Assembly: GCF_000014965.1 (NCBI RefSeq) | Contig: NC_008554.1 | Span: forward strand, 2,158,001 to 2,222,000 | Origin: Syntrophobacter fumaroxidans MPOB | GTDB taxonomy: Bacteria; Desulfobacterota; Syntrophobacteria; Syntrophobacterales; Syntrophobacteraceae | Reading direction: 5' to 3' | DNA length: 64,000 nucleotides | Translations under genes and position numbers: made by a program | In this document: piece by piece, positions 19,183 to 28,277 of the stretch | How positions within the stretch are numbered: position 1 is the stretch's first letter | Layout of the letters: each line of letters starts with the position of its first letter | The notes under the pieces: generated by a model | What the model saw: only the letters and a program-made list of their open reading frames with translations | What the model was told of the DNA's origin: nothing | Database searches by the model: none

Positions 19183-19183
19183 G

Positions 19184-19930
19184 ATGCACCGACTCGATCT
19201 CAATCGCCTGCCCCGCCATGTGTCGATCATCATGGACGGAAACGGCCGCTGGGCCAATCTCCGATTGGCTAACCGGGTTTTCGGGCACAATGAAGGAGCC
19301 AATTCGGTCCGCGAAGTGGTAAAGTGTTGCCTGGAACTCGGTATCCCTTACCTCACGCTCTATGCCTTCTCCAAAGAAAACTGGCAGCGACCGGAAAGCG
19401 AAGTCACCGCCCTCTGGCATCTCTTGAGGCGGTTTCTAAAATCCGAGTTTGCCGATCTCGTGTCCAGGCGAATACGTGTCCGCCATCTGGGGGATCCGGA
19501 TGATATCCCCATGGAAGTCCTCAACGAATTGCGGCACGTAGTGGAAGCGACTGCCGATTTCGATCGGCTCGTGCTCAGTCTTGCCATCAACTACGGAGGA
19601 AGGCAGGAAATCCTCCGGGCGGCACGGAAATACGCCGGGGACGTCCTCGCGGGGAGAGCCGAATCCGATGCGCTGTCTCAAGAGGAATTCTCCAGGTACC
19701 TGTTCACCACTGATCTTCCCGACCCGGACCTCATCATCCGAACGGGAGGAGAATACCGCGTCAGCAACTTCTTGCTCTGGCAACTGGCCTACGCGGAACT
19801 GTATATCACCGCAACGCTGTGGCCCGATTTCCGCGAACCACAGTTCCATGAAGCTCTGGCCGAATTCCAGAGGCGGGAGCGGCGGTTTGGGAAAACGAGC
19901 GACCAGTTGCGCACCGTCAGTTTTACATAG
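19184..19930 (+). CDS. uppS: Undecaprenyl diphosphate synthase
   Basis: 248 residues. cis-Prenyltransferase making the C55 carrier for peptidoglycan and polysaccharide. The catalytic Asp is in IIMDGNGRWA, followed by HNEGANSVREVV, YAFSKENWQRP and the substrate-binding RTGGEYRVSNFLLWQLAYAE. It begins one base after the frr stop. A 285-base spacer without a gene separates it from cdsA. Confidence 0.97.
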   Translation: MHRLDLNRLPRHVSIIMDGNGRWANLRLANRVFGHNEGANSVREVVKCCLELGIPYLTLYAFSKENWQRPESEVTALWHLLRRFLKSEFADLVSRRIRVRHLGDPDDIPMEVLNELRHVVEATADFDRLVLSLAINYGGRQEILRAARKYAGDVLAGRAESDALSQEEFSRYLFTTDLPDPDLIIRTGGEYRVSNFLLWQLAYAELYITATLWPDFREPQFHEALAEFQRRERRFGKTSDQLRTVSFT

Positions 19931-20215
19931 CGTCTTGTCGGATGGACGCTCGTGGCGATTTGGAGTCATTCGGACGTTCTCCGGCGCTGCCGGGACAAAT
20001 CGAACCGGCCGCGTGCGGGGGACCGGATCGAGGAGCCTCGGTCCCGCGGGGGGAGCGGCAATTCCTTGATCTGTCTTGACCAGCCGGGTTGGGCTCCCTC
20101 GGATGGAAATGAATCATAGTCTGGGTCCATTCCTGGAAGGGTTGCGGAGGGCCTGTTCAATGCCTTCCTCTTCCTGGGCGGACGCCCAGTTCAAGGGGAA
20201 TACCGGATTCGAATC

Positions 20216-21040
20216 ATGTTCGACACCAATCAGTGGAGTTCCCATCGGCAACGTCTGATTACAGGCGTGCTGCTGGGGCTTCCTCTGCTGCTCATCATCG
20301 CGGTCGGTCCCGCCTGGAGTTGGCTTGTCCTCATCCTGGCCGCCGTTTTACTCGGGCTTTGGGAACTGCAGCGGTTGCTCGTTCCCGAGGGCCTGTCCCC
20401 TCCGCTTCTCGTTTCCTACCTCACGGTCGGGCTGTCCATGCCCTTCGCAGCCTTTGCGGCCGGGCCCTCGGGACTGCACTGCGCGTTGGTTCTGTGCCTT
20501 TTTTCCGGCTTTTTCGGCCTGCTGGTCAGTTCGCCGCTCGACCTCCATCGGACCGACCTACTGTCCAGGCTCTGCCTGGGATGGCTTTACATCCCTTATC
20601 TGCTGTCTTATGTACTGCTCATCGGAACATTGGGCGGCGGGCGGCTCTGGCTTGTATTCATTCTTCTCGTGATCGTTGCGAGCGACGTCGGAGCGTACTA
20701 TGTCGGCACCTGGCTTGGACGACACAAGCTCTACGAGCGCGTGAGCCCGAAGAAAACCGTTGAAGGAGCCATGGGTGGCGTAGCCGCCAGCGTTGTAACG
20801 GGGGTCGTTTTCGGGTATGTTTGTATGGAAGGTGTTTCCGCCGGCAGACTGGCTGTCTTCAGCGCCACGCTTGCCGTGGTGAGCCAGGCCGGTGATCTCT
20901 TCGAATCGATGCTCAAACGGATGAGCGCAATAAAAGACTCGAGCAGCCTGCTCCCGGGGCACGGAGGCCTTTTGGACCGCCTCGACAGCCTGCTTTTCGC
21001 TTTTCCGACCGCATGGTTTTTCCTGGTATGGATGTTTTGA
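20216..21040 (+). CDS. cdsA: Phosphatidate cytidylyltransferase
   Basis: 274 residues. It makes CDP-diacylglycerol from phosphatidate and CTP in the inner membrane. Several hydrophobic segments are visible, beginning with LITGVLLGLPLLLIIAV. The C-terminal signature SPKKTVEGAMGG ... SQAGDLFESMLKR ... GHGGLLDRLDSLLFA is complete, with the catalytic acidic residues. No good ribosome site precedes the ATG, but the frame upstream offers no better start. Confidence 0.96.
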   Translation: MFDTNQWSSHRQRLITGVLLGLPLLLIIAVGPAWSWLVLILAAVLLGLWELQRLLVPEGLSPPLLVSYLTVGLSMPFAAFAAGPSGLHCALVLCLFSGFFGLLVSSPLDLHRTDLLSRLCLGWLYIPYLLSYVLLIGTLGGGRLWLVFILLVIVASDVGAYYVGTWLGRHKLYERVSPKKTVEGAMGGVAASVVTGVVFGYVCMEGVSAGRLAVFSATLAVVSQAGDLFESMLKRMSAIKDSSSLLPGHGGLLDRLDSLLFAFPTAWFFLVWMF

Positions 21041-21091
21041 CTTATCGGCCGTAAGGCCTGATGTACGGTAACCTGACCCGGGCAGGAGACA

Positions 21092-22264
21092 ATGGGTTCA
21101 AGGACGATCAGCATTCTGGGGAGCACCGGTTCCATCGGCGAAAGCACCCTTGAGGTTGTACGGCAGTTTCCGGATCGATTCCGCGTCATCGCGCTCGGTG
21201 CGGGCCGGAACATCAAGCTGCTGCGAGAGCAGATCAGAGCCTTCAGACCCCTGTCGGTTTCCGTTCTGGATTCGAACCTCGCCGACGAGCTCGATCGGTC
21301 CTTGAAAGGCGACGCCTATCGCCCGGAAATCCTCTTCGGTTCCGACGGCTACGACCGAGTGGCCGCGCATCCGGAGGCGGGAACGCTCGTTTCCGCGATG
21401 GTGGGCGCGGCAGGGCTCCTGCCGACCCTGACCGCGATCAGGGCGGGCAAGCGGTTGGCGCTCGCCAACAAGGAGACCCTCGTGGTGGCTGGAGAGATCG
21501 TGATGGCGCTTGCCGCCGAGCACGAGGTCGAGATCCTGCCCGTCGACAGCGAGCACAGCGCCATTTTTCAATCGTTGCAGGGCAACCACCGCGACGCGCT
21601 GAAGCGCATTCTCCTCACGGCCTCCGGAGGCCCTTTCCTCAACAAGACGCGTGAAGAGCTGGCTATGGTAACGCCCCAGGCGGCGCTGTGTCACCCCAAC
21701 TGGTCCATGGGGCGCAAAATCACCATCGATTCCGCAACCCTCATGAACAAGGGGTTGGAGGTCATCGAAGCACGGTGGCTGTTCGGAGTGCCGGTGGACC
21801 GGATCGCGGTGCACGTGCACCCCGAGAGCATCGTCCACTCCATGGTGGAATACGTGGACGGCTCGGTAATCGCGCAGATGGGCATCCCCGACATGAAGAT
21901 TCCCATTGCCTACGCGCTGACGTATCCCGAACGACTGCCCGTGCGGAGTCCGTCCCTCGATCTGTTCCGGCTTCAGAAACTGTCTTTCTATCCTCCGGAC
22001 GAGGAACGCTTCCCATGTCTTCGCCTGGCTTTTGATGCCTGTCGGAAGGGTTCGACGTATCCGGCCGTTCTCAACGCCGCCAACGAGGTAGCGGTGGGCG
22101 CCTTCCTGGATGAGAAGATCGCCTTTCCAGATATTCCCGGGGTGATCGAAACAGCCATGGGCAAGCACAAAGCACCGGCAAAGCCGGACCTCGACGCCGT
22201 CATCGCAGCGGACCGGTGGGCGAGGGTGGAGACCGAGCGGCTGATCGACGATATAAGACGCTGA
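21092..22264 (+). CDS. dxr: 1-deoxy-D-xylulose 5-phosphate reductoisomerase
   Basis: 390 residues. Second step of the MEP isoprenoid pathway, NADPH-dependent. The N-terminal nucleotide fold is SILGSTGSIGEST; the metal and substrate segments are ALANKETLVVAGE, LPVDSEHSAIFQ, TASGGPF and WSMGRKITIDSATLMNKGLE. The later MEP enzyme IspH is also in this window at 53762-55504. Confidence 0.98.
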   Translation: MGSRTISILGSTGSIGESTLEVVRQFPDRFRVIALGAGRNIKLLREQIRAFRPLSVSVLDSNLADELDRSLKGDAYRPEILFGSDGYDRVAAHPEAGTLVSAMVGAAGLLPTLTAIRAGKRLALANKETLVVAGEIVMALAAEHEVEILPVDSEHSAIFQSLQGNHRDALKRILLTASGGPFLNKTREELAMVTPQAALCHPNWSMGRKITIDSATLMNKGLEVIEARWLFGVPVDRIAVHVHPESIVHSMVEYVDGSVIAQMGIPDMKIPIAYALTYPERLPVRSPSLDLFRLQKLSFYPPDEERFPCLRLAFDACRKGSTYPAVLNAANEVAVGAFLDEKIAFPDIPGVIETAMGKHKAPAKPDLDAVIAADRWARVETERLIDDIRR

Positions 22265-22340
22265 AACGAGCAACCGGGCTGAAACAGGTTCGATCCGAAA
22301 CCCGATCAGCCGCAACCTTTGAACAAGTGAGGTCTTGATT

Positions 22341-23444
22341 TTGGATATCGCATACTATGCACGGATGATGAGCTCATTCATAGTGGTCTTGGGGGTCCTG
22401 ATATTCGTTCATGAGCTGGGACATTTTCTGGTGGCCAAATGGATGCACGTCACGGTTTTGAGATTCTCCCTCGGGTTCGGGCCCAAACTTTGGGGATTCA
22501 CCCGGGGAGATACCGAATACCGGATTTCCTGGATCCCTCTGGGCGGCTACGTCAAAATGCTGGGCGAGGATTCCGAGGAAGACGTCACCCCGGAACAGAT
22601 GGAGCGAAGCTTTTCGTCCCAGCGTGTGGGCAAGCGCATGGCTATTGTAATGGCGGGGCCTCTTTCCAACTTTGTCCTTGCCATCGTCATATTCACCCTT
22701 CTCTTCGCGTTCTCGGGAATCCGCGAAATCACCACGGACATCGCTTCGGTCACCCAGGGCTCACCCGCCGAAAAAGCCGGGTTGAAAGCCGGAGACAAAG
22801 TGATCGCCATTGACGGAAAACCGATCTCCACGTGGTATGAATTGTCGGAAACGGTTGAAGCACGCGGAGAGCATCCCCTGCTGATACGGATCCAGCGTGG
22901 AACGGAGACCCTGGACGTCGCCATTACTCCCTACATGGGCGAAAAGGAAAGCGAGCTCAAGGAAAAGATCAAGACGCCGCTCATCGGCGTCGTGGCCTCA
23001 TCCAACTATTTCATCAAGAAAATCAACCCACTGGAGGCTGGATACTACAGCCTCCTTCAGACTTGGCACCTCACCAAGTTCTCCATCACGGTCGTGATCA
23101 AGCTGATTCAGCGCGCCCTGCCTTTCAACGTTCTGGGCGGCCCGATCCTGATTGCCCAGATGGCGGGGCAGCAGGCCGAGAAAGGGTTGCTGGAGCTCAT
23201 CAACTTCATCGCCCTGATCAGCGTCAACCTCGCGGTGCTGAATCTGCTGCCCATCCCCATACTGGACGGGGGGCATATCATGTTTTTTCTCGTGGAGGCG
23301 GTCCTCGGGCGTCCCCTGGGTGTGAAGAAGATCGAGATGGCGCAGAAGGTCGGAATGCTTCTGCTGCTGGTTCTGATGGCCTTCGTGTTTTACAATGACA
23401 TCATGAGGCTGCTTCCGGGGCAAAAACCCCAACTGTCACCGTGA
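22341..23444 (+). CDS. rseP: Intramembrane site-2 metalloprotease RseP
   Basis: 367 residues from a TTG start, chosen because GAGG lies eight bases upstream; a TTG at 22335 is too close. The zinc motif HELGH is in the first membrane helix. One PDZ domain (about residues 115-190, GSPAEKAGLKAGDKVIAIDG) follows, then the second catalytic motif NLLPIPILDGGH near the C-terminus. The family cleaves anti-sigma factors and signal peptide remnants in the inner membrane. One PDZ domain rather than E. coli's two. Confidence 0.95.
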   Translation: MDIAYYARMMSSFIVVLGVLIFVHELGHFLVAKWMHVTVLRFSLGFGPKLWGFTRGDTEYRISWIPLGGYVKMLGEDSEEDVTPEQMERSFSSQRVGKRMAIVMAGPLSNFVLAIVIFTLLFAFSGIREITTDIASVTQGSPAEKAGLKAGDKVIAIDGKPISTWYELSETVEARGEHPLLIRIQRGTETLDVAITPYMGEKESELKEKIKTPLIGVVASSNYFIKKINPLEAGYYSLLQTWHLTKFSITVVIKLIQRALPFNVLGGPILIAQMAGQQAEKGLLELINFIALISVNLAVLNLLPIPILDGGHIMFFLVEAVLGRPLGVKKIEMAQKVGMLLLLVLMAFVFYNDIMRLLPGQKPQLSP

Positions 23445-23466
23445 CGAAGCCTTGTCTCCAGCAAAC

Positions 23467-24204
23467 ATGAAAATTCTCGCACTCGATACGTCCACGTCTT
23501 CGGGGAGCGTAGCTCTCATGGAAGGTCCGATCCTGACGGCGGAGTGGACCCTCCAGTCAGCTCGGACTCACAATCGGAGGCTGCTCCGGACCATCGATGA
23601 CCTCCTTCGACAGACCGGGCGGGAACTTGCCGAAATGGACGGGTTCGCCGTTTCGACCGGACCCGGGAGTTTCACCGGAATCCGCATCGGACTGACCTCC
23701 ATGAAGACACTCGCCTGGGTCCTGGGCAAGCCTTTCGCCGGCATCCCCACCCTTGATGCGCTGGCCGCCCCGTTCCGTTTCTCGCGGCTGCCGGTCTGTG
23801 CCATGCTGGACGCCCGGAAAAAGGAAGTCTACTGCGCCCTCTACCGGGCCGATGAATCGAACCGCATTTGCCGCCCGGGACCCTACCGGGCTATCGCCCC
23901 TGAGCGGATCGTCGACATGATCGAGGAACCCACGATTTTCTGTGGCGACGGGTGGTTGCTCTACCGACGCACGCTCATGGAGAAATTGGGAAGACTGGCC
24001 GTGGAAGCCCCGGCTTCTCAGCATGTCGTTCGCGCGGGTGCGGTGGCCGAACTGGCTGCCCGCAAATTCTCCGCGGGAATGGCGGACGACCCGGTAACAG
24101 CAGTCCCGATCTACGTGAGACCGTCGGAGGCGGAAATCAACTATCCGCATCTGGGCCAACCCTCAAAGTCACCGGCCGATATCGACCCCGACCGCTGTTT
24201 CTGA
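23467..24204 (+). CDS. tsaB: tRNA threonylcarbamoyladenosine biosynthesis protein TsaB
   Basis: 245 residues starting MKILALDTSTSSGSVALMEG; five further upstream residues from a TTG at 23452 are possible. The ASKHA-type fold has the N-terminal DTST and the TsaB signature GFAVSTGPGSFTGIRIGL. TsaB partners TsaD and TsaE in making t6A37 of tRNA. No strong ribosome site is seen; it follows rseP by 22 bases and is probably in the same transcript. Confidence 0.93.
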   Translation: MKILALDTSTSSGSVALMEGPILTAEWTLQSARTHNRRLLRTIDDLLRQTGRELAEMDGFAVSTGPGSFTGIRIGLTSMKTLAWVLGKPFAGIPTLDALAAPFRFSRLPVCAMLDARKKEVYCALYRADESNRICRPGPYRAIAPERIVDMIEEPTIFCGDGWLLYRRTLMEKLGRLAVEAPASQHVVRAGAVAELAARKFSAGMADDPVTAVPIYVRPSEAEINYPHLGQPSKSPADIDPDRCF

Positions 24205-24322
24205 CCCGGCCGGCGCCCCCCTGAGGACGATCTCTCCCGCGCGGGGACATGGCAACGACACGCGCACCGTACGACCCGGCGAACCGGTGCTGTGTCATCT
24301 TGCGCACGACTTGGCTTAAACC

Positions 24323-24970
24323 ATGGAACAGCGACTCACCCTGATGGATGCATCCCGACGTCACCTGCTAAGAGTCCTGAAGAAATCGAACGGTCACCCC
24401 AGAACCGGCTCGGCAGCACCTAAGGCCGTCACAGACCCCTCTTTCCCCATGACCTTCTTCCTGCGCAATGTCGCATCCCTGAAGGCGGACGCCAACTGGC
24501 GGGCACTCTCCCCCAGGCTTCAAAAAAGCCGAATTCGCAGGCTCTTCCGGGAGCGAAGCAGGTTTCACCTTGAAGTGAAGCGGTGGAGAGCCGCCCGGGG
24601 GGAGCTTGCGCCCCGGCCGCCCGTCGGCAAAGATGAGCTTGCAGACGGCTATTGCAGCCACTGTGGGTGGTGCTGTGAAATCTGCAGCGGTTATCCCGAC
24701 TTCCCGCCGAGCTCGGAAATCACCCAGCGCTGGAAAGACATTTTCGGCAACGGACTTGGAAAGGGGCACCGTTTCTGCGCTTTTCTCTGGGAGTGGGACG
24801 GTGGACGGAGCCTCTGCTCCATCCACCCTCATCGATCCAATCCATGCCGTGTGTTCGAAAGGGAAGAATGCGACTTTCTGATGAAGGATCCCGAAGTCCG
24901 GGATCCTTCGGCAAAGCGGAGGTTAATTGAGGTGCGGCAATGGTTCATTCATCTGATTGATGGCCGTTAG
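24323..24970 (+). CDS. YkgJ-like Cys-cluster metal-binding protein
   Basis: Up to 215 residues; the true start is unclear because no ribosome site is seen, and an ATG at 24449 (MTFFLRNV) would give 173 residues. The motif CSHCGWCCEIC, followed by further Cys residues in FCAFLW, LCSIHPHRSNPC and EECDF, matches the zinc- or iron-chelating CxxCxxCC family whose role is not established. Its last 48 bases overlap, tail to tail, the end of the Tim44-domain gene on the other strand. Confidence 0.75.
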   Translation: MEQRLTLMDASRRHLLRVLKKSNGHPRTGSAAPKAVTDPSFPMTFFLRNVASLKADANWRALSPRLQKSRIRRLFRERSRFHLEVKRWRAARGELAPRPPVGKDELADGYCSHCGWCCEICSGYPDFPPSSEITQRWKDIFGNGLGKGHRFCAFLWEWDGGRSLCSIHPHRSNPCRVFEREECDFLMKDPEVRDPSAKRRLIEVRQWFIHLIDGR

Positions 24971-25948
24971 CTGCCAACGCTGAGTGCCGATATCCCGGCA
25001 GAACGTCCAGAATTCCTGGAACTTGACGGGATTCAGCTTGTCCCCCTCGACCACCTGGCCGGTCTTGTCATCCACCGTGTAGTCAAGGAGATTGGCGGTA
25101 AAGAGCACTGTCACATAGTCCTTGCCCTCCTCCTGCCAGACCTCGCTCGGCTCGACCTTGCGCACCGCGATGTTCTCCAGTTTATTGATTCGCCCGGACC
25201 TTCTCAACCGATCGAATTCACTCGCAAAAAATGCCTTCATCTCGGGGGCGAGCAACCCTTCGATACCGTCGAGACTGCGATTCATCCAACCCGCCTGGAT
25301 GCGGAAAAAGAGATCCTGAACGGTCTCTTTGAAGCTCTCCTCATTGAAACCGGGATCGAAACGTCTGAGCTCCTGAAAGCCGCGTTCCACGTCGTCCGCG
25401 GGCGGGAGATACTCCGGTTGCCCTCCGCCGCCGTAATAGGGTTGCTGCGGACGAGCCATGCCCGAGTCACTGTAGAGGAGCGTATCCGCCTGCTGTTCCC
25501 GTCGCCGTTTCAGGAATTTCATCAGGAAGTAGATCCCCACGCCGATGATGAGCAAATCCAGCAGGCCGGGTCCACCGTATCCGCCTCCGCCACCACCTCC
25601 GGGACCGGCGTAGCCTCGCCCCCCGAACAGCATATTGCCGATGAGCCCTCCGGCAAGCCCTCCAGCCATCCCCTGCCAGAACGGACTCCTGGAAAAACCG
25701 GTAGACGGTGGGGGGGAACCGGGGATCTGCCTGGAACCGGGCGTTCCGAACCCCGGGCTCGAGGGGGATGGGCCGGGGGAGGGTCTCGAGGGAGGGGCGC
25801 TCGGCGCCGAGAAACTGCGGCTGCCCCGACTTCCCGAGGACGATCCGCCGCCCGCGCGTGCCCAGGCGCTGGACTCCAGCAGCGTGGCAACGCAGAACAT
25901 GACGATGATCGAAAACAACACGGCCAGGTACAAGGCCTTTTTCTTCAT
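24923..25948 (-). CDS. Exported Tim44-domain protein
   Basis: 341 residues. An N-terminal hydrophobic segment (ALYLAVLFSIIVMFCVATLL) acts as signal peptide or anchor. A low-complexity Ser/Pro/Gly region (about 35-110) follows, then a second hydrophobic stretch (LLDLLIIGVGIYFLMKF). Residues about 190-341 form a Tim44-like domain (FDPGFNEESFKETVQDLFFRIQAGWMN ... WTFCRDIGTQRWQLTAINQ). Bacterial members are membrane-associated proteins of unknown function; the fold resembles NTF2. Start chosen at MKKKALYL as the first Met of the signal peptide. Confidence 0.88.
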   Translation of the reverse strand: MKKKALYLAVLFSIIVMFCVATLLESSAWARAGGGSSSGSRGSRSFSAPSAPPSRPSPGPSPSSPGFGTPGSRQIPGSPPPSTGFSRSPFWQGMAGGLAGGLIGNMLFGGRGYAGPGGGGGGGYGGPGLLDLLIIGVGIYFLMKFLKRRREQQADTLLYSDSGMARPQQPYYGGGGQPEYLPPADDVERGFQELRRFDPGFNEESFKETVQDLFFRIQAGWMNRSLDGIEGLLAPEMKAFFASEFDRLRRSGRINKLENIAVRKVEPSEVWQEEGKDYVTVLFTANLLDYTVDDKTGQVVEGDKLNPVKFQEFWTFCRDIGTQRWQLTAINQMNEPLPHLN

Positions 25949-27205
25949 TTCGGGTTTCCTCCTGCTCGAATGCTGTAAGCGGCTTTCACAGCAGTGATTG
26001 GTTTGGAACCACCTTCACGCCGTCGGATTGCGAGGTCTCCCACCGGAAGTCTCCGCCGGCGCCGAAGAGCGGACCATGCATGCTCCGGCGGATCCGGCCG
26101 TGCGGCAGTCATTTCCCGCCCCGGACTCCGTTATGTGTAACCGCAAACGTCGCTTCGACGTCGTTGGGGACCCGCCCTGAGAACGACGGATGCAAACCGC
26201 ATCCTGACCATGGGAAAATATCAGAATCTCAATGTCCCGGCAATAATGATCGAGAGATTTGCGGCATTGGCGATGGCTCCCCCACACGGCGCGTATTCCC
26301 ATTCCCGCTGCCGGTCGTTGATCGTTGACCTCTTGGATTGTGCGGGAGGGGATTTTTGCCCTGCCCCGCGTGCAAACGCGCGCATGAACGGCGGGATCCC
26401 CGGCGGGGTTGATTCGTTGAATTTGAAGGCCCGCCGGCACACAAAGGGGAACATGCATCTATGAGAATATTCACAAGGTACCGGATTCCAGGGTCTATCG
26501 TTCGAAATAGGGATTCGGCGGCGGCGGATAGCGGTCTATCGCGCCGAAGCAGTCATGTTGGAATGCACAATAATGATTTTTGACCGGTGATATATCAATC
26601 GGACTGTCAGGGTGGACTTTTATAGGGATCGTCATTATTTACTTATTGAAATGTGACGCCATTCTGTTATGGTGGCAGGGTCTGCGAGCGTTTGCCTGTA
26701 GTAACGGGTTCTGGTTAGAGTTCAACTGCTTGAGTCAATTCCGAAACAGCCTCAACTACTGTTGTTACTCCATGGTCGCGATCCTTTTGCGCACACGAGT
26801 TGGGACATAGCGCTCGTCACTCCGGTCGGGTGTTCAGTTCTGGGTTTCCAGGACAAACAGGTCACAGCGTCATCATCGATTCACGCGGAATGCGGGCTCC
26901 AACGCGCAGATGCGTGGCTTCCAGGCTGGTCCGGGCGCGTTGGAAGAGTTTGTCGGCTTCCCGGAGGCCTCAGCCCGGATTTTCCACGGCAGATGCCCTT
27001 TCTTTCCTTACCGCCGGAGCGAGGCAAAGGAAAGAGAAGAAGACCGCGGTACAGGCCTTTGTCGCACCTCATGCCGTTTTGGAGGATTCCGGCTGCGAAT
27101 TCGGGGGATAGCCCGGCGATAAATCTTATGGAATCGAGAAAGTAGACGCTCCATTGTGTTGATCGACGGCTTCGGATTCTTGAGATGTGAAAAGGAGGGA
27201 GAGTG
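25949..27205. other. 1.26-kb region without a recognisable gene
   Basis: Divergent interval between the Tim44 gene and the stress-protein gene. Short frames on both strands overlap and none carries a ribosome site or recognisable motif. The part 26470-26830 is clearly AT-richer than the surroundings. A TTG-initiated frame at 26580-26810 would encode a hydrophobic segment (WTFIGIVIIYLL), but support is weak. No tRNA or known RNA fold was recognised. Confidence 0.4.
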
Positions 27206-28138
27206 ATGGAATCGGCGAGAAAATTAGTTTTGCTGGGTGTCGACGGATCGGACCAGTCGCTCGAGATCGTGAAGTATGCGAGTTCGGTGCTCAACCTGGC
27301 CCAGACTGAAATCGTGCTTTTCCATGTCATGGACAAAGCGCCCGATATCTTCTGGGATCGTGAAAAAGACCCCCTGGTGAACAAACACATGGAATACATG
27401 AAGAACTGGGATGCCCACAAGGAAGCCAAGATCCGGGAATTCATGGACGAGGCGCGCAAACTGCTGGTTGCGGCGGGTGTTCCCGCGGACAATGTGAGCC
27501 TCAATGTCCAGAAAAGAAAAGAGGGGATCGCGCGCGACATCCTGGCGGAGTCCAAATTCGGCTACGACATGGTGATGGTGGGACGCAAAGGCCTCGGCAT
27601 GGTCGATGACGCCATGCTGGGCAGCGTGGCGAGCAAAGTGCTCATCCACACCACCGAAATACCCATCTGCCTGGTCGGGGGCAAGCCTTCCGCCAAGAAG
27701 ATACTGGTAGCCGTCGATAACTCGTGGGGATCAAAACGTGCGGTATCCTTCGCCGGGAAAATGCTGACGGGATCGGCTCCTTCCGTGGAGATGGTTCACG
27801 TGGTGCGGGTGCCCCACGAAGAGGGGGAGCAGGGGAACAACGAAGGGCTGATCAAAGAGCTCCAGGCGGAAGCCGAAAGTGTCATGAAGCCGGTTTTCGA
27901 TAAAGCGGCGAAGACTCTGATCGATTGCGGCGTCGATGCGTCCAAGATAAAGACAAAGGTCATCTCGGGAGTGGGGAGCCGCGCCGCCGCCATATTCGAA
28001 GAAGCAAAGAGCGGACGGATCGGTACGGTCGTGGTCGGCCGAAGAGGTGTATCCGAAGTCGAGGAATTCAACATGGGCCGCGTCGCCACCAAGCTGACTC
28101 AGCTCGGGAAGAACGTGGCGCTGTGGATCGTCATCTGA
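27206..28138 (+). CDS. Tandem universal stress protein (two UspA domains)
   Basis: 310 residues. Start ATG seven bases behind AGGAGG; a GTG one codon earlier is also possible. Domain 1 is about residues 5-155 and domain 2 about 165-310. Domain 1 keeps the ATP-binding pattern GRKGLGMVDDAMLGSVASKV; domain 2 has GRRGVSEVEEFNMGRVATKL, a similar but altered loop. Cytoplasmic. It converges on the hydrogenase operon with a shared terminator between them. Confidence 0.92.
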   Translation: MESARKLVLLGVDGSDQSLEIVKYASSVLNLAQTEIVLFHVMDKAPDIFWDREKDPLVNKHMEYMKNWDAHKEAKIREFMDEARKLLVAAGVPADNVSLNVQKRKEGIARDILAESKFGYDMVMVGRKGLGMVDDAMLGSVASKVLIHTTEIPICLVGGKPSAKKILVAVDNSWGSKRAVSFAGKMLTGSAPSVEMVHVVRVPHEEGEQGNNEGLIKELQAEAESVMKPVFDKAAKTLIDCGVDASKIKTKVISGVGSRAAAIFEEAKSGRIGTVVVGRRGVSEVEEFNMGRVATKLTQLGKNVALWIVI

Positions 28139-28150
28139 TGAGGCACGCCG

Positions 28151-28169
28151 GACATTCCAGTGGAATGTC
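28151..28169. repeat. Perfect 19-base palindrome
   Basis: GACATTCCAGTGGAATGTC, arms of nine bases around a central G, 13 bases after the stress-protein stop. It could fold as a tight hairpin or be a protein-binding site. Function unknown. Confidence 0.55.
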
Positions 28170-28198
28170 ATCGTGAGTCTCTGATGGTTTCAAACAGG

Positions 28199-28230
28199 GT
28201 GAGGGGACGCGGTGCGTCGCGCCCCCTCAC
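28199..28230. terminator. Bidirectional terminator between the stress protein and hydrogenase genes
   Basis: GTGAGGGG (28199-28206) pairs with CCCCTCAC (28223-28230), with GCG/CGC pairing inside. It lies 60 bases after the plus-strand stop and 48 bases after the true minus-strand stop of the hydrogenase gene. Confidence 0.65.
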
Positions 28231-28277
28231 TGTTATCGGACCTGGTCCGGTTCCGGTTCTTTGACCGGTTTAAACGG

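Noticed and set aside
26580-26810. A small membrane protein gene
   Set aside because: TTG start with no ribosome site and only one hydrophobic stretch; not enough to call.
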